DNA from: Heterotrichella gracilis
Lineage: Eukaryota; Sar; Xanthophyceae; Tribonematales; Xanthonemataceae
Direction of reading: 5' to 3'
Assembly: GCA_032358255.1 (NCBI GenBank)
Contig: JAULBX010029046.1
Span: forward strand, 1-64,000
Length of the DNA stretch: 64,000 nucleotides
The notes beneath the pieces were generated by a model. The model searched no databases and had not been told where the DNA came from. It saw nothing but the letters and a program-made list of their open reading frames with translations. The position numbers and the translations under genes were made by a program. Below are positions 21,256 to 33,400 of this stretch, piece by piece. Positions within the stretch are counted from its first letter, which is position 1. Each line of letters begins with the position of its first letter.

Positions 21256-24200
21256 TCAAATCCAGTCCCCCTCCTGCAGCTTGAGCGGCAGGTACACCTG
21301 GCTCAGGTACTGGAACCCAAAGCTGGACAGCGCCTGGATCTCAGCCTTCACCTTGGTGCTCACCATCAGCTCAAGCTCGGACACCCACTCGGGGTTGGCG
21401 CGGATGAAGTCCTCCTGGAGCTGCGGGCAGGGGGTGTGGGGGGTGAAGGGAAGGGGGTGTGGGGGTGGGTGGGCTGCTATGGATGGAGTCCTCCTGGAGC
21501 TAGGCAGGGTGGTGGTGAAGGGCGAAGGGTGAAGGGCGAAGGGCCGGGTGAGGGGAGGGTGGATGGGCATTAGGGATGGGGGGTGGGTACACTGAACCGC
21601 CCGTGTGAGTTGCGTGGATTGCGCCATAACCAGGACAGCTCTCACGACCCCCTGCAAACTGCATTCACGCCCAAAAGACATGCAAGGGATTGCCAGCAGC
21701 GGCCAGGGATGACCAACATGCATGCATCCACAGTGTTGACGTGCGCCCCCATGCGCCCCCCCATCCACCCACCACACACACACACACGCCCAAACCCACC
21801 CCTCGCCTTACCAGCTTCTTCCCCGTCTTGATATCCTCCTCCGTCATGGGCAGGCGGCACTGCTGGGGTATGTTGAATCGGTCCAGGTCTGATGGGCGCA
21901 CCCCCAGCCACTTGATGTCCGGGGTGGTGAGGTTGGAGCTGTCGTAGGACATGTTCATGGAGCCTGCGGGGGGATGGGGTTGGGGGGTGAAACCCTAAAA
22001 AAGGGTCTATAGGGTAAACCAGAGAATTTTGGGGTCAGAAGCTTGGGACCCAACCTGTCAACCTTCCCGCGTGTGGCACCAATTACACTGCTAACCCCCT
22101 CGTGCGCACGATTTGCCCTCTTGCGTGTGATCAAGAGTAGTAAGATAATATTAGTTCTATTTGTCATAGTATTTGTAATCTGCCGTCATGCATGTGAGCC
22201 CAGCCCCCACTCACCCCTTCATGCACCCCAGTACCCCAGGCCTCCTCCCCCTTTCACAACATCCCCCGATCTCACCTTTCATGTACACCGACAGAATCTT
22301 GAGGCCGTAGGGGTCGGAGTCCACCAGCGCCAGCACAGGGATCTGGAGGGTGTGCTTCAGCTTACGCAGGAACAGCCTGGGGGGGTGGGGAGGATCGGGG
22401 AAAGGGTGGATCAACTGTGTAGTTGATTATGTGCGAAATTAATTATGTACATTAGCAACGTTACTGGGGCTGCCGGCAATCCCTCAGCAGGTGAAAAGTT
22501 CAAGTATGCACACATATGAACCATGCTTGCAAGCTGTGTTTGCCACTGGTGCTGCATGCTCCAGATCCAGCTCACGCAACCCCTTGCACATGCACCGCTA
22601 GCCACATGCACCCCTTGCATCACACACATCCTCCACCTTGCCCCATGCACCCCATATGCCACATGTCCCCAGTCATGTGGGCAAGCTAGCGCCAACCAGC
22701 TGTCCCTCCCCCCGCAACAGCCCCCACCTTGTGGCCACGTCCGGCTGCCCCTTTGCCGTGAGTATGATGCATGGGTAGGTGTTGTAGAACCTGTCCTCAG
22801 CCAACCGCATGAAGGCTGCATCCTTCTCGACAAGCAGGATGAACAGCGCGTCGCTCACGATGTGGTCAACCTAGGATTGAAGGGTATATGCGGTTTAGGG
22901 TTCAGGGTTAGGGTTTCATGCTTGGCGGGTCATCAACACAGGGAGGGGTGAACAGCGCATCGCTTACTATGTGGTGAGTCTGAGAGTGGGAGGGGTTGGG
23001 GTGGGGTGGGAAAGGGGAGTTGGCAGTGAACAGCCTGCGCTGGGGGTGGATGAGGGGCGTATGGGACGGAAGGCAGTCACAGAAAAATAGAGCATGCTCA
23101 GAATGAATGCATGTAGGGAGGTATTGATGCAGGATGGGTGGAGAAAGGGGGCAGCTGATTATCAGAGGACAGCACAGGTGGAGCATCCATCCCCTGTTCC
23201 CCTCCTAAGAATAGCCCACCCACCTGCTGTAATCATTATTATTATAAATTCAGACTAGCCCACCCACCTTGTCGACGTTGGGCGGCACCGCCTTGCCCCC
23301 CACGCCCATGCGCGTGCAGTCTATGAGGTCGCCATCCTCCCTGAAGCTCAGCCGCCCAACCACCACACCCTTCTCGGAGGCAACCACTGGGGCAGAGGGA
23401 GGGGGGGGTGGAGGTGGGGGAGGGGGAAGGAGGGCAGGGTGGAGATTGGCGCGTGGGGCATGCACGGCTGGGGATGGCACGAGTGGGGATGCAAGGATGG
23501 TTCACAGGGATTGTACATCTGACTCTATGGCGCATTTGACTTGCCCACCTATTACTGGTTACTACACATGGGCGGCATGCAATGCACCCATTGCAAGCAA
23601 ACATTTCACCCCATGCCTCCACATGATGGCACATGCATTGTTTCTTGAGTGGGTGTTGGGGAGGGGTGGGGGGCGCACCGTGCAGGCTCGACCGCGTGCA
23701 GCCCAGCATGCAGGCCACGTCATCCAGCACCGAATCAGAGTTGCCCTGGTCCTGTAGGGGAAATGGGGAGAAAGGGGTGAGAGATACACAGCACAGGGGA
23801 AGCATTCAAGGGTGATGTCCATGGTGCAGTCTTTGGGTGATTTTCAGCCAGTGCGGCAGAATAAGAACATATACCATCAAATATCAGCAATATGTTTAAA
23901 AATCAGTAACAATGCCACCCACAGCCACATCCACACCCAGCCCCACACCAACCATCCAGGCGCGCCCACCTCGAACAGCTTGACGTCAGTGTAGAACAGG
24001 TCACGCTTGGTGACGTGAATGCGCTTGTTGCACAGCTGATGCACCAGCTCCAGCACCCGCGTAGTGATCACCGCTTTCTTGCACGTGGAGGTGTGCGAGA
24101 AGGCGCGCGCGCTCACGCTGTCCCGCAGCACGATGCGGTCCAGCTCAGGGACGTACAGCTGGTTGCCCTGGTGGGGTGAGGGGGTGAGGGTGTGTGGGGT

Positions 24201-25366
24201 GCATGTGCTGAGGTTGGTGTGGTGGTGGAGGCGGAGGGGGAAGGGGAGGGGTTCCATCACGACAGATTTTTTGCAGAAAAGCGCATGCTCACACTCGCGC
24301 AACACAAACTGGTCCCATTTTAGGACTGGTGTGGGAGTGAGTAGGAGAGGGGGAATGGGGGGGTAGGTGGGTGCACAAACCCTAAACCCTGAACCCTAAA
24401 TCCACTTGCCGCATGGTGGCAGAGCGTACTCGTATGCTAACCCTAACCCTAAACCCTAAACCCACGTTGGCGCAGGGCGTATCCCAAACACTCAACCCCA
24501 GCCTCACCATGGCGTGCAAGGGCAGGGCGTGTCCAAACCCTAAATTCTAAGCTTACCTTGGCACGGGATGGGAGGGCGTATGCAAACCCGTCGCCCTTGA
24601 GTATGGTGGCTGCAATGCCCAAAATGGCGGCCTCGATTTCATCCAGCACAGCCTGCGGGTCCTTGTCCACCACCTCTCGGCAAGCGTGGGGTAGGTTCAG
24701 GTCGGCAAGGGACCTGGGGGAGGCTTTAGGGTTTAGGGTCTGATGGTCAATGGCGCCGGGGTTAGAGGTATTGCGAGCTGGTGGATGGGGGCAAGTGGTG
24801 CTGGTACAGTGTGCAGTGGGGTGGTCCGGGCGAGTGCGTGCATGGGATGACGTGTGGGGCAGTGGATGGTCAATAGTTTCCTACAATTTTGAATAGCTCA
24901 GACGATAAGTTTGAACCGTTTCAGCTTGAGATGGCCAAGTGCAAGCCGGCTCTTATGGAGTTGCTATGAAACATGCAAGCACCTTACAACTGCGGATCTA
25001 TGCAGCGCTCGGATACAGTACAGCAGTGGCCACCGGTGCATTCGTTCACTACAACATGCATGCATAGGGACTTGCTCGAGTGCAAGATGCATGCATATCA
25101 TTACCGCTGCTACGGCTCGCTGTGCGCTCAGCGCTCACCTTTGAACCTCTGGTTCTGCTTTCAACTTGACGGCTAACTTTTTCACAGCAGCAAGGACGTC
25201 CTGCGCGGGAAGTTTGAAGATAGGGTCATGGAACATGATTTCACGGTAAGCCATGCTGTCGTCCAGAACAAGGGCGACATACCTCCGCGGTTTTGATTTT
25301 CTTTTTGGCTTTCAGGGCGATCTCTTCCGCCTCATCTAACCGCTTCCGCCCGGCAGCCTTCGACAT
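21256..25366 (-). CDS. TOP6A: DNA topoisomerase VI subunit A (SPO11-3/TOP6A type)
   Basis: Ten exons (25366-25283, 25200-25139, 24713-24557, 24167-23970, 23751-23679, 23386-23268, 22870-22728, 22376-22276, 21963-21812, 21420-21256) give 417 residues, against about 427 for plant SPO11-3. The start [12 protein letters not shown] and a Lys-rich stretch precede the winged-helix domain. [13 protein letters not shown] carries the strand-cleaving Tyr160. The Toprim metal site is Glu246 (LLVEKDAAF) with VDSDPYG at 297-303. [17 protein letters not shown] and the end [16 protein letters not shown] are diagnostic for the plant TOP6A branch rather than meiotic SPO11-1/-2. With subunit B it makes an ATP-dependent type IIB topoisomerase in the nucleus, needed in plants for endoreduplication. 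Intact. Confidence 0.96.
21481..21508 (-). repeat. Copy of the start of TOP6A last exon
   Basis: About 27 bases resemble 21402-21428, including the exon's first bases and acceptor region. It lies 60 bases upstream, in the sense of the gene, of the real acceptor. Confidence 0.7.
22945..22976 (-). repeat. Copy of the start of TOP6A exon 7
   Basis: Thirty bases repeat 22836-22868 (reads HIVSDALF on the minus strand) with four to five changes. TTAGGG-like units at 22893-22915 separate copy and original. Confidence 0.85.
24402..24552 (-). repeat. Degenerate tandem copies of the end of TOP6A exon 3 with CCCTAAA units
   Basis: About three copies, with a rough 50-base period, repeat the donor end of the exon 24557-24713 (minus-strand AGGGCGTATGCAAACCC-like core at about 24410, 24475 and 24525). 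Runs of CCCTAAA are interleaved (24440-24462, 24536-24545). Confidence 0.75.
24725..24739. repeat. TTTAGGG repeat just upstream of a TOP6A acceptor
   Basis: Two perfect units lie 12 bases beyond the minus-strand acceptor of exon 3. Confidence 0.8.
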
Positions 25367-26282
25367 CTTGCAATATTATTGTCAAGCCTTGCCATGCACT
25401 ACCGGGGTCCCGTAAGCACACCCAGATGGCTGTTCAGTTGTTCCACAGACACCCACCAACCTCTAAAGTTAGATTTCTCGGCTCAATTTGGGAAAGTGTG
25501 CATTGCCACCCTAGTGGTGCGCGAAAGGTCCAATGCATGCACTAGACTTCCAATCACCCATGCAGCACGCAGGGCCACGGCTCAACCCAATCGCATAGCT
25601 GGACGGCTTAAGCACATAGAAGGAGAGATAGATTTGCGAATTGTTGCAACTTCTGGGCACCGGCTGACTCCGTTCGCCATATAACAACCCAGCAAACTTT
25701 GGGCCTGGAGTCCAGCTGGGGACCCCACCCTAAACCCTATCCTGAACCCTAATAACTCAGCTCAGACAGACAGTAGAGCGTTCCTTTCCCAACATCGCGG
25801 CAAATTCTCGGGGTTCCAGCGCCCTGCACTGGTCATTGTGCAGACTGGTCATTGTGAAAATTTAGGCAGGAGAAAGTAGTTGCTAGGACCTGGATGTCAA
25901 TGACATCCGACGTAAAGCACCACATCCATTACCCAACGGGTGAATATTTTGCAACAACACAAGACCGTGATGACCCACTTCAAAGAAAAGCACAAATCAC
26001 CCATTCATTGATACCATAATTGAGAAGTCACAATCTCCATAATTGTATAACCCCGCCACTCGCACCAACAGGTCCAAGCCGTAGCCATGGTGGACCACGC
26101 TGCTCAAGGCACTCTAGACATACGTGTACCCCAGTGAATGGAAGCAATGGAGCCTGGATGATAGACCTGAGCTAGTCGCACGCAATCAGACAATGCATGC
26201 ATGGCTCAAGTGATCCACCTGACCAACCCATCCCCACCCATCCTCGCCCAATCCCCGCCCAAACCCCGCCATGACCCGCCGT
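25367..26282. other. Spacer between TOP6A start and BRX1 stop
   Basis: Must contain the TOP6A promoter and the BRX1 3' UTR. CCCTAAA-like units occur at about 25727-25752. No coding exon is evident. Confidence 0.5.
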
Positions 26283-29200
26283 TCACTTGAACACGTCTGC
26301 CAGTGGGTTCTTGGGCATTGGGTTCTCTGCCTTGTGATTCTTGTGCCGCACCCGCGCCTGCACCTTGTGAGCGTACTTGCCACCCGCCTTCTTCTTCAGC
26401 ATAGCCCGCACCTGCAGAGGGGGGACCGAGTTGATGAGTGCCTAAATTATACTTCGGGATCACACCACATACAAATAAACAGACATACATATGCATGCGT
26501 GCAACGGGTGATGTCACCGGGGAGGGATCCACCAATTGGGGGGGGTGAGTGCATTGCGCTGAGCGCTCAATGTGATGGCGATGCATGTCACATTCAAGGT
26601 CGAGGGCATTTGATAAGTACTTTCAATGGCATTACCGGCAGCAGCTGAGCACCATACAATGCTTGCATCTCAGCATTTCCACCACCACATTTTGGTTTAC
26701 CACTCGCAAAAGTGTGTTTGCAATGGTAGCACATGGTTAAACAGTGCGCAATACAGAGGGGATGCAACATGCCCAAGGGGTGCGTACCGTGTTGGGTGAG
26801 ACGTAGGACGGGTTCTCGTAGATGACTGGCCCCCCAAAACTGCCAGCAAACATCTTGATGGGGTTGAGGCAGCAGCGAGGGCCAACCTGCAGCCGCCACA
26901 TGACACACGATCCGATTAAACGTTTTATATTGAATATTTAAATATAAGGGATAAAGTTTTACTTCTCTGACCAACCAGCACTCATGGCTAGACAATACAT
27001 ACCACAGGCCATATACAACGTCTTCACACCTGGGTCATATAACACTGTCCTAACCCCCTTCCCTCCACCCCACCCCACCCATTCCTATAACCCCCTCCAC
27101 CAGACGGGATTGCAAACCACTCATCAAAACCATGCGCCCACCACCCGCCTCCCACCCACCCACCTCCACCAGCGACGCGCTGTCCGCGCGCGCCTTCTTC
27201 TTGTCCAGTGGCGCTAGCAGCTGGTAGTTGCGCATCCACACGCGGCCGTCGGCCAGCGCAAACACCACCACGTGGTCGAAGAAGGGCTTGCTCTTGTGGT
27301 GGCCCTTGGGGGTCACAAAGAACTGCAGCAGGAGGGGGGGTTGATTGATGAAAAGGATAGGGGAGCATGCTCATGCAGAGCACGTTCTTTCCATACGCGG
27401 GGGTCACAAAAAACAGGAGGGAGGGTGTGAATGGTAAAAGGATAGGGGAGCAGTATGCTTTTTCCATTACTGTGATTGGGTTCTGCTGTGGGTGTTGATT
27501 GATCTTGTGGATGCGCCTGGGCGTAACAAGAACATGTGCAGGGGAATGGACGCAACCCACGTAGATGTAGATGGTAGGTGAAATAAATGGTAAATGGATA
27601 AAGGGAAAAGAGTAAGTGTCATATTAATGTGCAGGGGGATGAGCGGCTTCACATGCATGCGTACCAGGGTGGCAGTACACGCCAGGAACTTCCCATAGGA
27701 GTTTGTGCGTGCACGCAGTTGTCCAGGCAAGGGGATTGGGGTATCAGAATCTGGGATGGATGCAAAAACTTGTATCCCAGGACACTGTGCTTGATGTAGG
27801 TCTGAGGCCCACCCCAAATCCGTCCATGCGATTAAATTGGACACTAATGATTGCAAATGTTTATGTGGTTGATTCCTGCCACGGCGATGCAGCATGCGTT
27901 CCATTGTTCAGGGTTTATAGTTACCCACCTGTGTCAGCATCTCCTTGAGCAGCTGCAAGTGGGGCTCGCCGTCAAAACCCTGCAAGCAAAGGTGAGGGTT
28001 TCAGGGATTAGGACTTCGGGTTTGCATCTTAAATGTCTCAACCAAAGCATGTCAACACCCTCTGCACACACCAGACATCCCTGGCCAAATCCCGCCCCAG
28101 CACACACTTACGTGCACCATGATGCAGGCCATGCCGTAACCGAAGTACATGCAATCCTCTAAGACACACCCTGCCCATCTGAGTCAGGCCCAACCACCTC
28201 GCATGCATCGACACGATCATACCATCCCTAACTCAGCCCTCACCGAGTTCCCCATTAAAGCGCCACCGCACCCCGCCCACCTGCCCACTTCATCAATGAT
28301 TGTCCCCCGCAACATCAATAATTGTCCACCACCACCTCTTCCCAGATAAAATTACCCGTGCCACCCCCCACCCCACACACACACCACTCCTCCTCTCCCG
28401 CCTTACCGCATCAAACACCAGCACCGGCCGTGAGCCCTTGAGGTGGTTGCCACTCAGCTTGAGCTCGGCCATGGTGTGGACTGCACCACATACCAGGGGG
28501 GTCAACGGGGGTACTCATGCAAAACACAAGATTCATCATCATCATTATAATTACTTGTGATCACAAGATACCATAGTAATAACAGACTCGGATGCATCCA
28601 GTGGACGTAACAGTGCAGCATATGCATGTACACGCAAGCATGTAAACCTGAGTTAGCCAGTCCCCCATAGCTGGAACATAGCGTGGGCTGGCTTCATCCC
28701 AACGAGGGATGGACTACTACCCTAAGTAAGGTCTTGCTGCGCCATGGGCCTACACCCATGGCACCTTGCGCAGTGTGCGCCCATGGCTGTGGCGCCCCAT
28801 GGGCAACAGTGCAGTAGTGCAGCAGCAAGACACGTACTGTTTGCCACGTGGAACTTTGCCGAGGGGCCATTTGGCGTCTTTGCCAGCCACATGTACAGGT
28901 CCTTCTTCTTGCGCGCCTCAAAGAAGATGACGGAGGAGCAGCCCTGCAGGGTGGGTGGGGGTGGTGGTGAGCGGGTGGTGGTGGTGGCGGCGAGTGGGGT
29001 GATCTGACACCGCCCAGTGCCATACTCAGTGCCATGGATGTGCAGGGTATGGGAAGGATTTTATCTCCGCCAGGAGAGTTTCTTGATGAAAAGCGCGTGT
29101 GACAGTTGGGACAATCACAGCCGTGGCCTTCACATCGTACAGGGGTAGGTAGGGTCTTCCAAGCAACTGGGCTAGGGTTACTATTAGGGTTTCCCCCACC

Positions 29201-29673
29201 TTCATGTCCGCCACCTCGTTGATGATGCCCCTGTCCGACTTGGTGTCCAATTTCGAATCCTTCTTGCAGTGGGGAAGCAGCTGGATGAGGTCGAGCATGA
29301 GGTGCCGGAACCTGCGGGGAGGTGAGGGACAAGTGTATCTAGGGGGCAGTAAACCTTTAACGGGTACGACGCGCTTGTGAGCAAGCAAAATAGATACAAT
29401 CTCTGTCTAGATTATACAAGAAGGGTGCGCCCAATAGGCGATGCAAACTTTTGGCAAGGCTTGAGAAGAGCGTGGCTACGCATGTGTATCTTACTAGGTT
29501 GATTTGCCACATGCATGCATATGGCACAACCCGAACACTCACCTAAAAGTAATTCCTCTCGAGCACAGTATGAGGGGCTTTTCCTTGTTCTTGAACCGTG
29601 GCTCTCCGTTCGTTTTCTGCTGCTTCTGTTCCGGCTGTGCAGCCTCCAGCCGCTCCGCCTTTCGTTTGCCCAT
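26283..29673 (-). CDS. BRX1: Ribosome biogenesis protein BRX1 (Brix domain)
   Basis: Eight exons (29673-29543, 29311-29200, 28943-28838, 28480-28407, 27979-27929, 27322-27164, 26886-26788, 26411-26283) encode 286 residues. A basic head MGKRKAERLEAAQ is followed by a full Brix domain: ILCSRGITFRFRHLMLDL, the LLPHCKKDSKLDTKSDRG block, FFEARKKKDLYMWLAKTPNG, ELKLSGNHLKGSRPVL, and VGPRCCLNPIKMFAGSFGG with YENPSYVSPN. The order and spacing fit BRX1 rather than RPF1, RPF2, IMP4 or PPAN. In yeast and plants BRX1 binds 25S pre-rRNA in the nucleolus and is needed for large-subunit assembly. The basic tail KKKAGGKYAHKVQARVR is typical. No defect is seen. Confidence 0.95.
27391..27460 (-). repeat. Copy of the start of BRX1 exon 6 plus flanking intron
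   Basis: The GGGGGTCACAAA exon start and downstream intron text (AAAGGATAGGGGAGCA) at 27308-27370 recur here, with the CAG acceptor decayed. Confidence 0.8.
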
Positions 29674-30459
29674 GGTGGCTGGCGGCTTATGTCGACAAAC
29701 GCGTTCACTTGCGTTCAGGTGGTTGAGGTGACAAAGTACAATAGGGCGGAAAAGATAGACGGGTAGCACGTTGTCACAGGGCAGGCTTGTTGCCAGTGGA
29801 CGAGGAGACGAGCGCTGAGAGGAGATAGATGGGGAGAGACAGACGACAATGCATGCTTGCACTTGAGAGACTGGATTCCACAGTGACGGGCAGGGGTGTT
29901 TAGGACAACAGCATGCAACGCGCGCAAACGTTTAGACTGAGGAGTTATTGTTGCTTTGTTGTTAAACACACATGTCCTGGACCCTTGAATGGAACGAAGG
30001 GCCGCAGCCAAGGCCTAGGCCCGCGCCTCGAGTTTCGCGGGCGGGGTCCCTGGAGTTCACACTTTTACAAATACTAACTGTTCGTTGCTGTGCCACGATC
30101 CTTATGCCCCTGGAGTTGATGGAGTTTCTCCTTGGCGTAAAAAGGAGTGTTTTGTGTTTCCATTAGGGCAGACTTGACGACCGCTGACTGTCGCGACACA
30201 TCGCATCACATCAGCGCTCTAATAAGCCCAGAGAGTGTTTTGCCCTTCAACCGCCTCAAACTGCCACTTGCGTTTGCTGAACCTCTTTGTTTTGGGATCA
30301 TTGTGCCACTGAGGCACTGCATCGATACGTGTGTACAGCTCTATAGGGCATCCCCACCCGATTGGGTTCTGGAGGGTCGGGGGCAGTTTGGAAGGCGAGG
30401 GCGCTGTTGGGGTATAAACCAACTGGTGCACGCCAGGATACTATATATCGTTAAGGACG
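29674..30459. other. Divergent promoter gap between BRX1 and pinin
   Basis: 786 bases separate the two ATGs, so both promoters lie here. No clear TATA element is placed well for either gene; a TATATAT stretch at 30442-30448 sits only 12 bases before the pinin ATG. Confidence 0.5.
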
Positions 30460-33400
30460 ATGGAACTCGATGTTGACGCAATTAAAGGGGAGCTGGACCA
30501 GCTGAGCAAGGAGAGATATGAGGTCAGTGGGCATGCATGCATGCTGCTGATGCAAGTGGTTCCTTCCAACAAGCTCAAACAACGCTCAAACAACAATGAC
30601 CACCACAGTCGGGTTGATCCTGGCTTTGCCGGTCAGTCCTGCTTGACATAACTGCCTGTTCATGCCTGGCAGTTTCACCAGGCAGATTCACCATCCCAGG
30701 CATATTCTGCAACATACAGAGTGTTGGCAGACCTGCTGAACCCGCACTGTGTGAGAGCAGGTCAATGAGCGCATCCGAATGCTGTCCGGGCGGGGCCGGG
30801 GGCGGGGCAGGGGGGACATGGTGTTTGGCGGCAGGGGCAGGGGGGGGCCACCACCCTTCAGAGGGGAGGGGCCCTACCGAGAGGGACCCCATGGGGGGGA
30901 GGGTCCTTACAGGGAGGGTCCATCTAGGGAGGGTCCCAACAGGGGGGAGGGGCCCTATCGACCAGACGGACCCTACCGCGGTGACGCGCCCTACCGCCCC
31001 CGCTACCCTGGGGCGCCTGGAGACTTCCATGGAATGGTATGCACTTTGCACCTCCATGGTGGGCATACACGTGCAGGCTATACAGCTTCTCGCAACGAGT
31101 TGGACAACGTGTGCATATTGCTGTACTGTTGCCTTGGACCACAGTATTGTCCTGTTCCTGGGCCTGCACCCGCTACTGGAACCCCCCGCAACCCTACCTG
31201 TGCACTGACACACACATGCTGCGCGGCACTGCACTGGCACTAACTTTGTGTGCTGCATCACACTGCCCTCACTTGGCGTGCTGCACTGTTCCACAGCTTA
31301 CATTGTGTGGTGCACCTCATGGCGCTCACATGCCGTTTTGCCCACAGAGTGGCTACCCGGCCCTTCCTCCCGAGCCCGTGCGCTTGAAGCTTTCCTCCGC
31401 TGTGGTGGTGGATGGAGAGACGCGCACGCTTGCACAGCCGGTACGCCACACTGCATGCACCACTGCTTGGGCCAGCACACCCTACCTGCCTGCCTCCACC
31501 TGCCCACTTAGGGGAGCCTTGCCTGGCATCGCAGCGCCACAAAAATCTAAGTGGGTTTCCAGGGTTCTGATACTATTTGAGGCAACAGTGCAATTTGTTT
31601 AGGGTTTAGGGTCCACACTGATGGCTCCTGTCAGGTTGCTGGCCTCACACACAGGCCCTTGTGCCCCAATACCCCTGTCACATTGCCATGTCTCCCCTTG
31701 TCACCCCATATGCACCCCCCCCGCCTCACCCCATAGCCACGCCTCCCTTTCACTCCCCTGCTGCAATGCCACACCTCCCCTTCCACCCCATTGCCATGCA
31801 CCTGCAGGCCCCAGAGCCCCTGGTTGGCATGAAGCGCCCCGCCCCTGGTGAGCTGGCCACCGAGGCCGACCCCGACGCCAAGCGCCGCAACCGCCGCATG
31901 TTTGGGAGCCTGCTGGGCACACTGGCCAGGTTCAAGGAGGAGGATGCACAGGTGAGGGTGGGGTGTGTGTGGGAGGGGGAGGGGGGGGAAACAAAGCAGG
32001 GTGGTGGGGCGGGGATGGGGCAATGGCCAGGTGCAGCATGGCGCCATGGCTGAACGCCCTGGCCGTAGCAATGGCGGACAACAGTTTCGGGCATGCAGCG
32101 GGATGCATGTATGCCGCGCATGGTGCGCATCGACTGTGTGTAGATGGCGGCACAGCCACCGCTCAAGAATCAGTGCGTCACCGGCTGGCTGAAGACTTGG
32201 CAACCTCTGGGCCACACATCCATCTTGCCTCTGTCTCCCCCTTGTGCCCAACCTTCATGTGTCACCATCTTGGTGCCCATGCTTGTGACCTCGCCCGCAT
32301 GCTCCCCCTGCAGTTCCGCGGCAGCCAGGTCTCCCAGCGGCGCCAGGAGCTGCTTGCAAAGGCGGAGCAGCGCGCGGCGGAGGCCACCCGCCAGGCCAGG
32401 CAGGAAGTGCGCGCGGACATGCAGGCCAAGAGGTGGGGAACACACAGGGGCGGCACCCATGGGGGCGGCGTGTTTGGGCCTGCATGCTGCATTTGCATGT
32501 GCACGCTAGGTCATGTGGGTGCTGCATGTGATGGCTCAGGAGCAGCGGAGCTTGCCGTGTGCATGGCGCCTGCTCCCACCTATCCGTGTGCCATGTTCCA
32601 TCCTGTGTGTGGCAGCCTGGCCAACAGTCGGAGCTATACTGCATGTAGGACATACACTTTGTGGGTCACCCACTGCAAAAGCGCACTGGGCATACCACTG
32701 CCGAGTGCAACACATGTGGGTGGCTATGGCACTGCTGCCCTTGTAAATGGTGCATTCAATCTTGCACCATGGATGATCAAACAGGCGCCAGCCACCACCC
32801 CCCCCCTTATAGTTCACCCCCTGGGTTGGCGGGGTGGCTATGGCGCTGCCGCCCTTGTGAGTTTTCACCCTTCCATTTCCCCCTAGGCTGGCTGAGATCA
32901 CCCGCAAGCGCGAGATCAACCTGCGCGCCGACATCAAGGTCATTGAGCTGGTGTACGCACAGAAGGCGGCGCACCACACGCACAACTGCGCCTTCTTCCT
33001 GCGCACCGCCACCTCGCCCGCCGTGTTCTGGCTGCCCAACAAGCCCAACCCAATCACGCAGGCGCTGTTTGAGCGCCAGCAGCAGGGGCTGGAGGAGTGG
33101 AAGGTGGGGACTGGGAGGGGGGCTGGGAGAGGGTGGGGGAGGGCTTGCATGTGTTGGATGCAAGGTGTGACATGCCCTGCAGGTGCACACCCTGACCCAT
33201 TTTCTCCCAAAACGTTTTCAAAATGAGAACAGTGTATATTCCAGTGCGGATGTACCCTTCTGTGGCTTGTCGTCCACTTGAATTTTTTTCACCACACAAG
33301 TGCCTTGCGGTGGATGTATGTGCCTGTGGACTGGGTGGGTACGTGTGTGTGGTGCTGAGCGGCTGTGCGTCGGCTCGCAGACGGAGCAGTTGCAGCAGAT

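Noticed and set aside
24440-24462. Chromosome end or telomere
   Set aside because: Only a few degenerate CCCTAAA units within an intron, with genes on both sides.
30575-31294. 239-codon minus-strand frame
   Set aside because: Antisense to the pinin RGG/PYR repeat; no family match.
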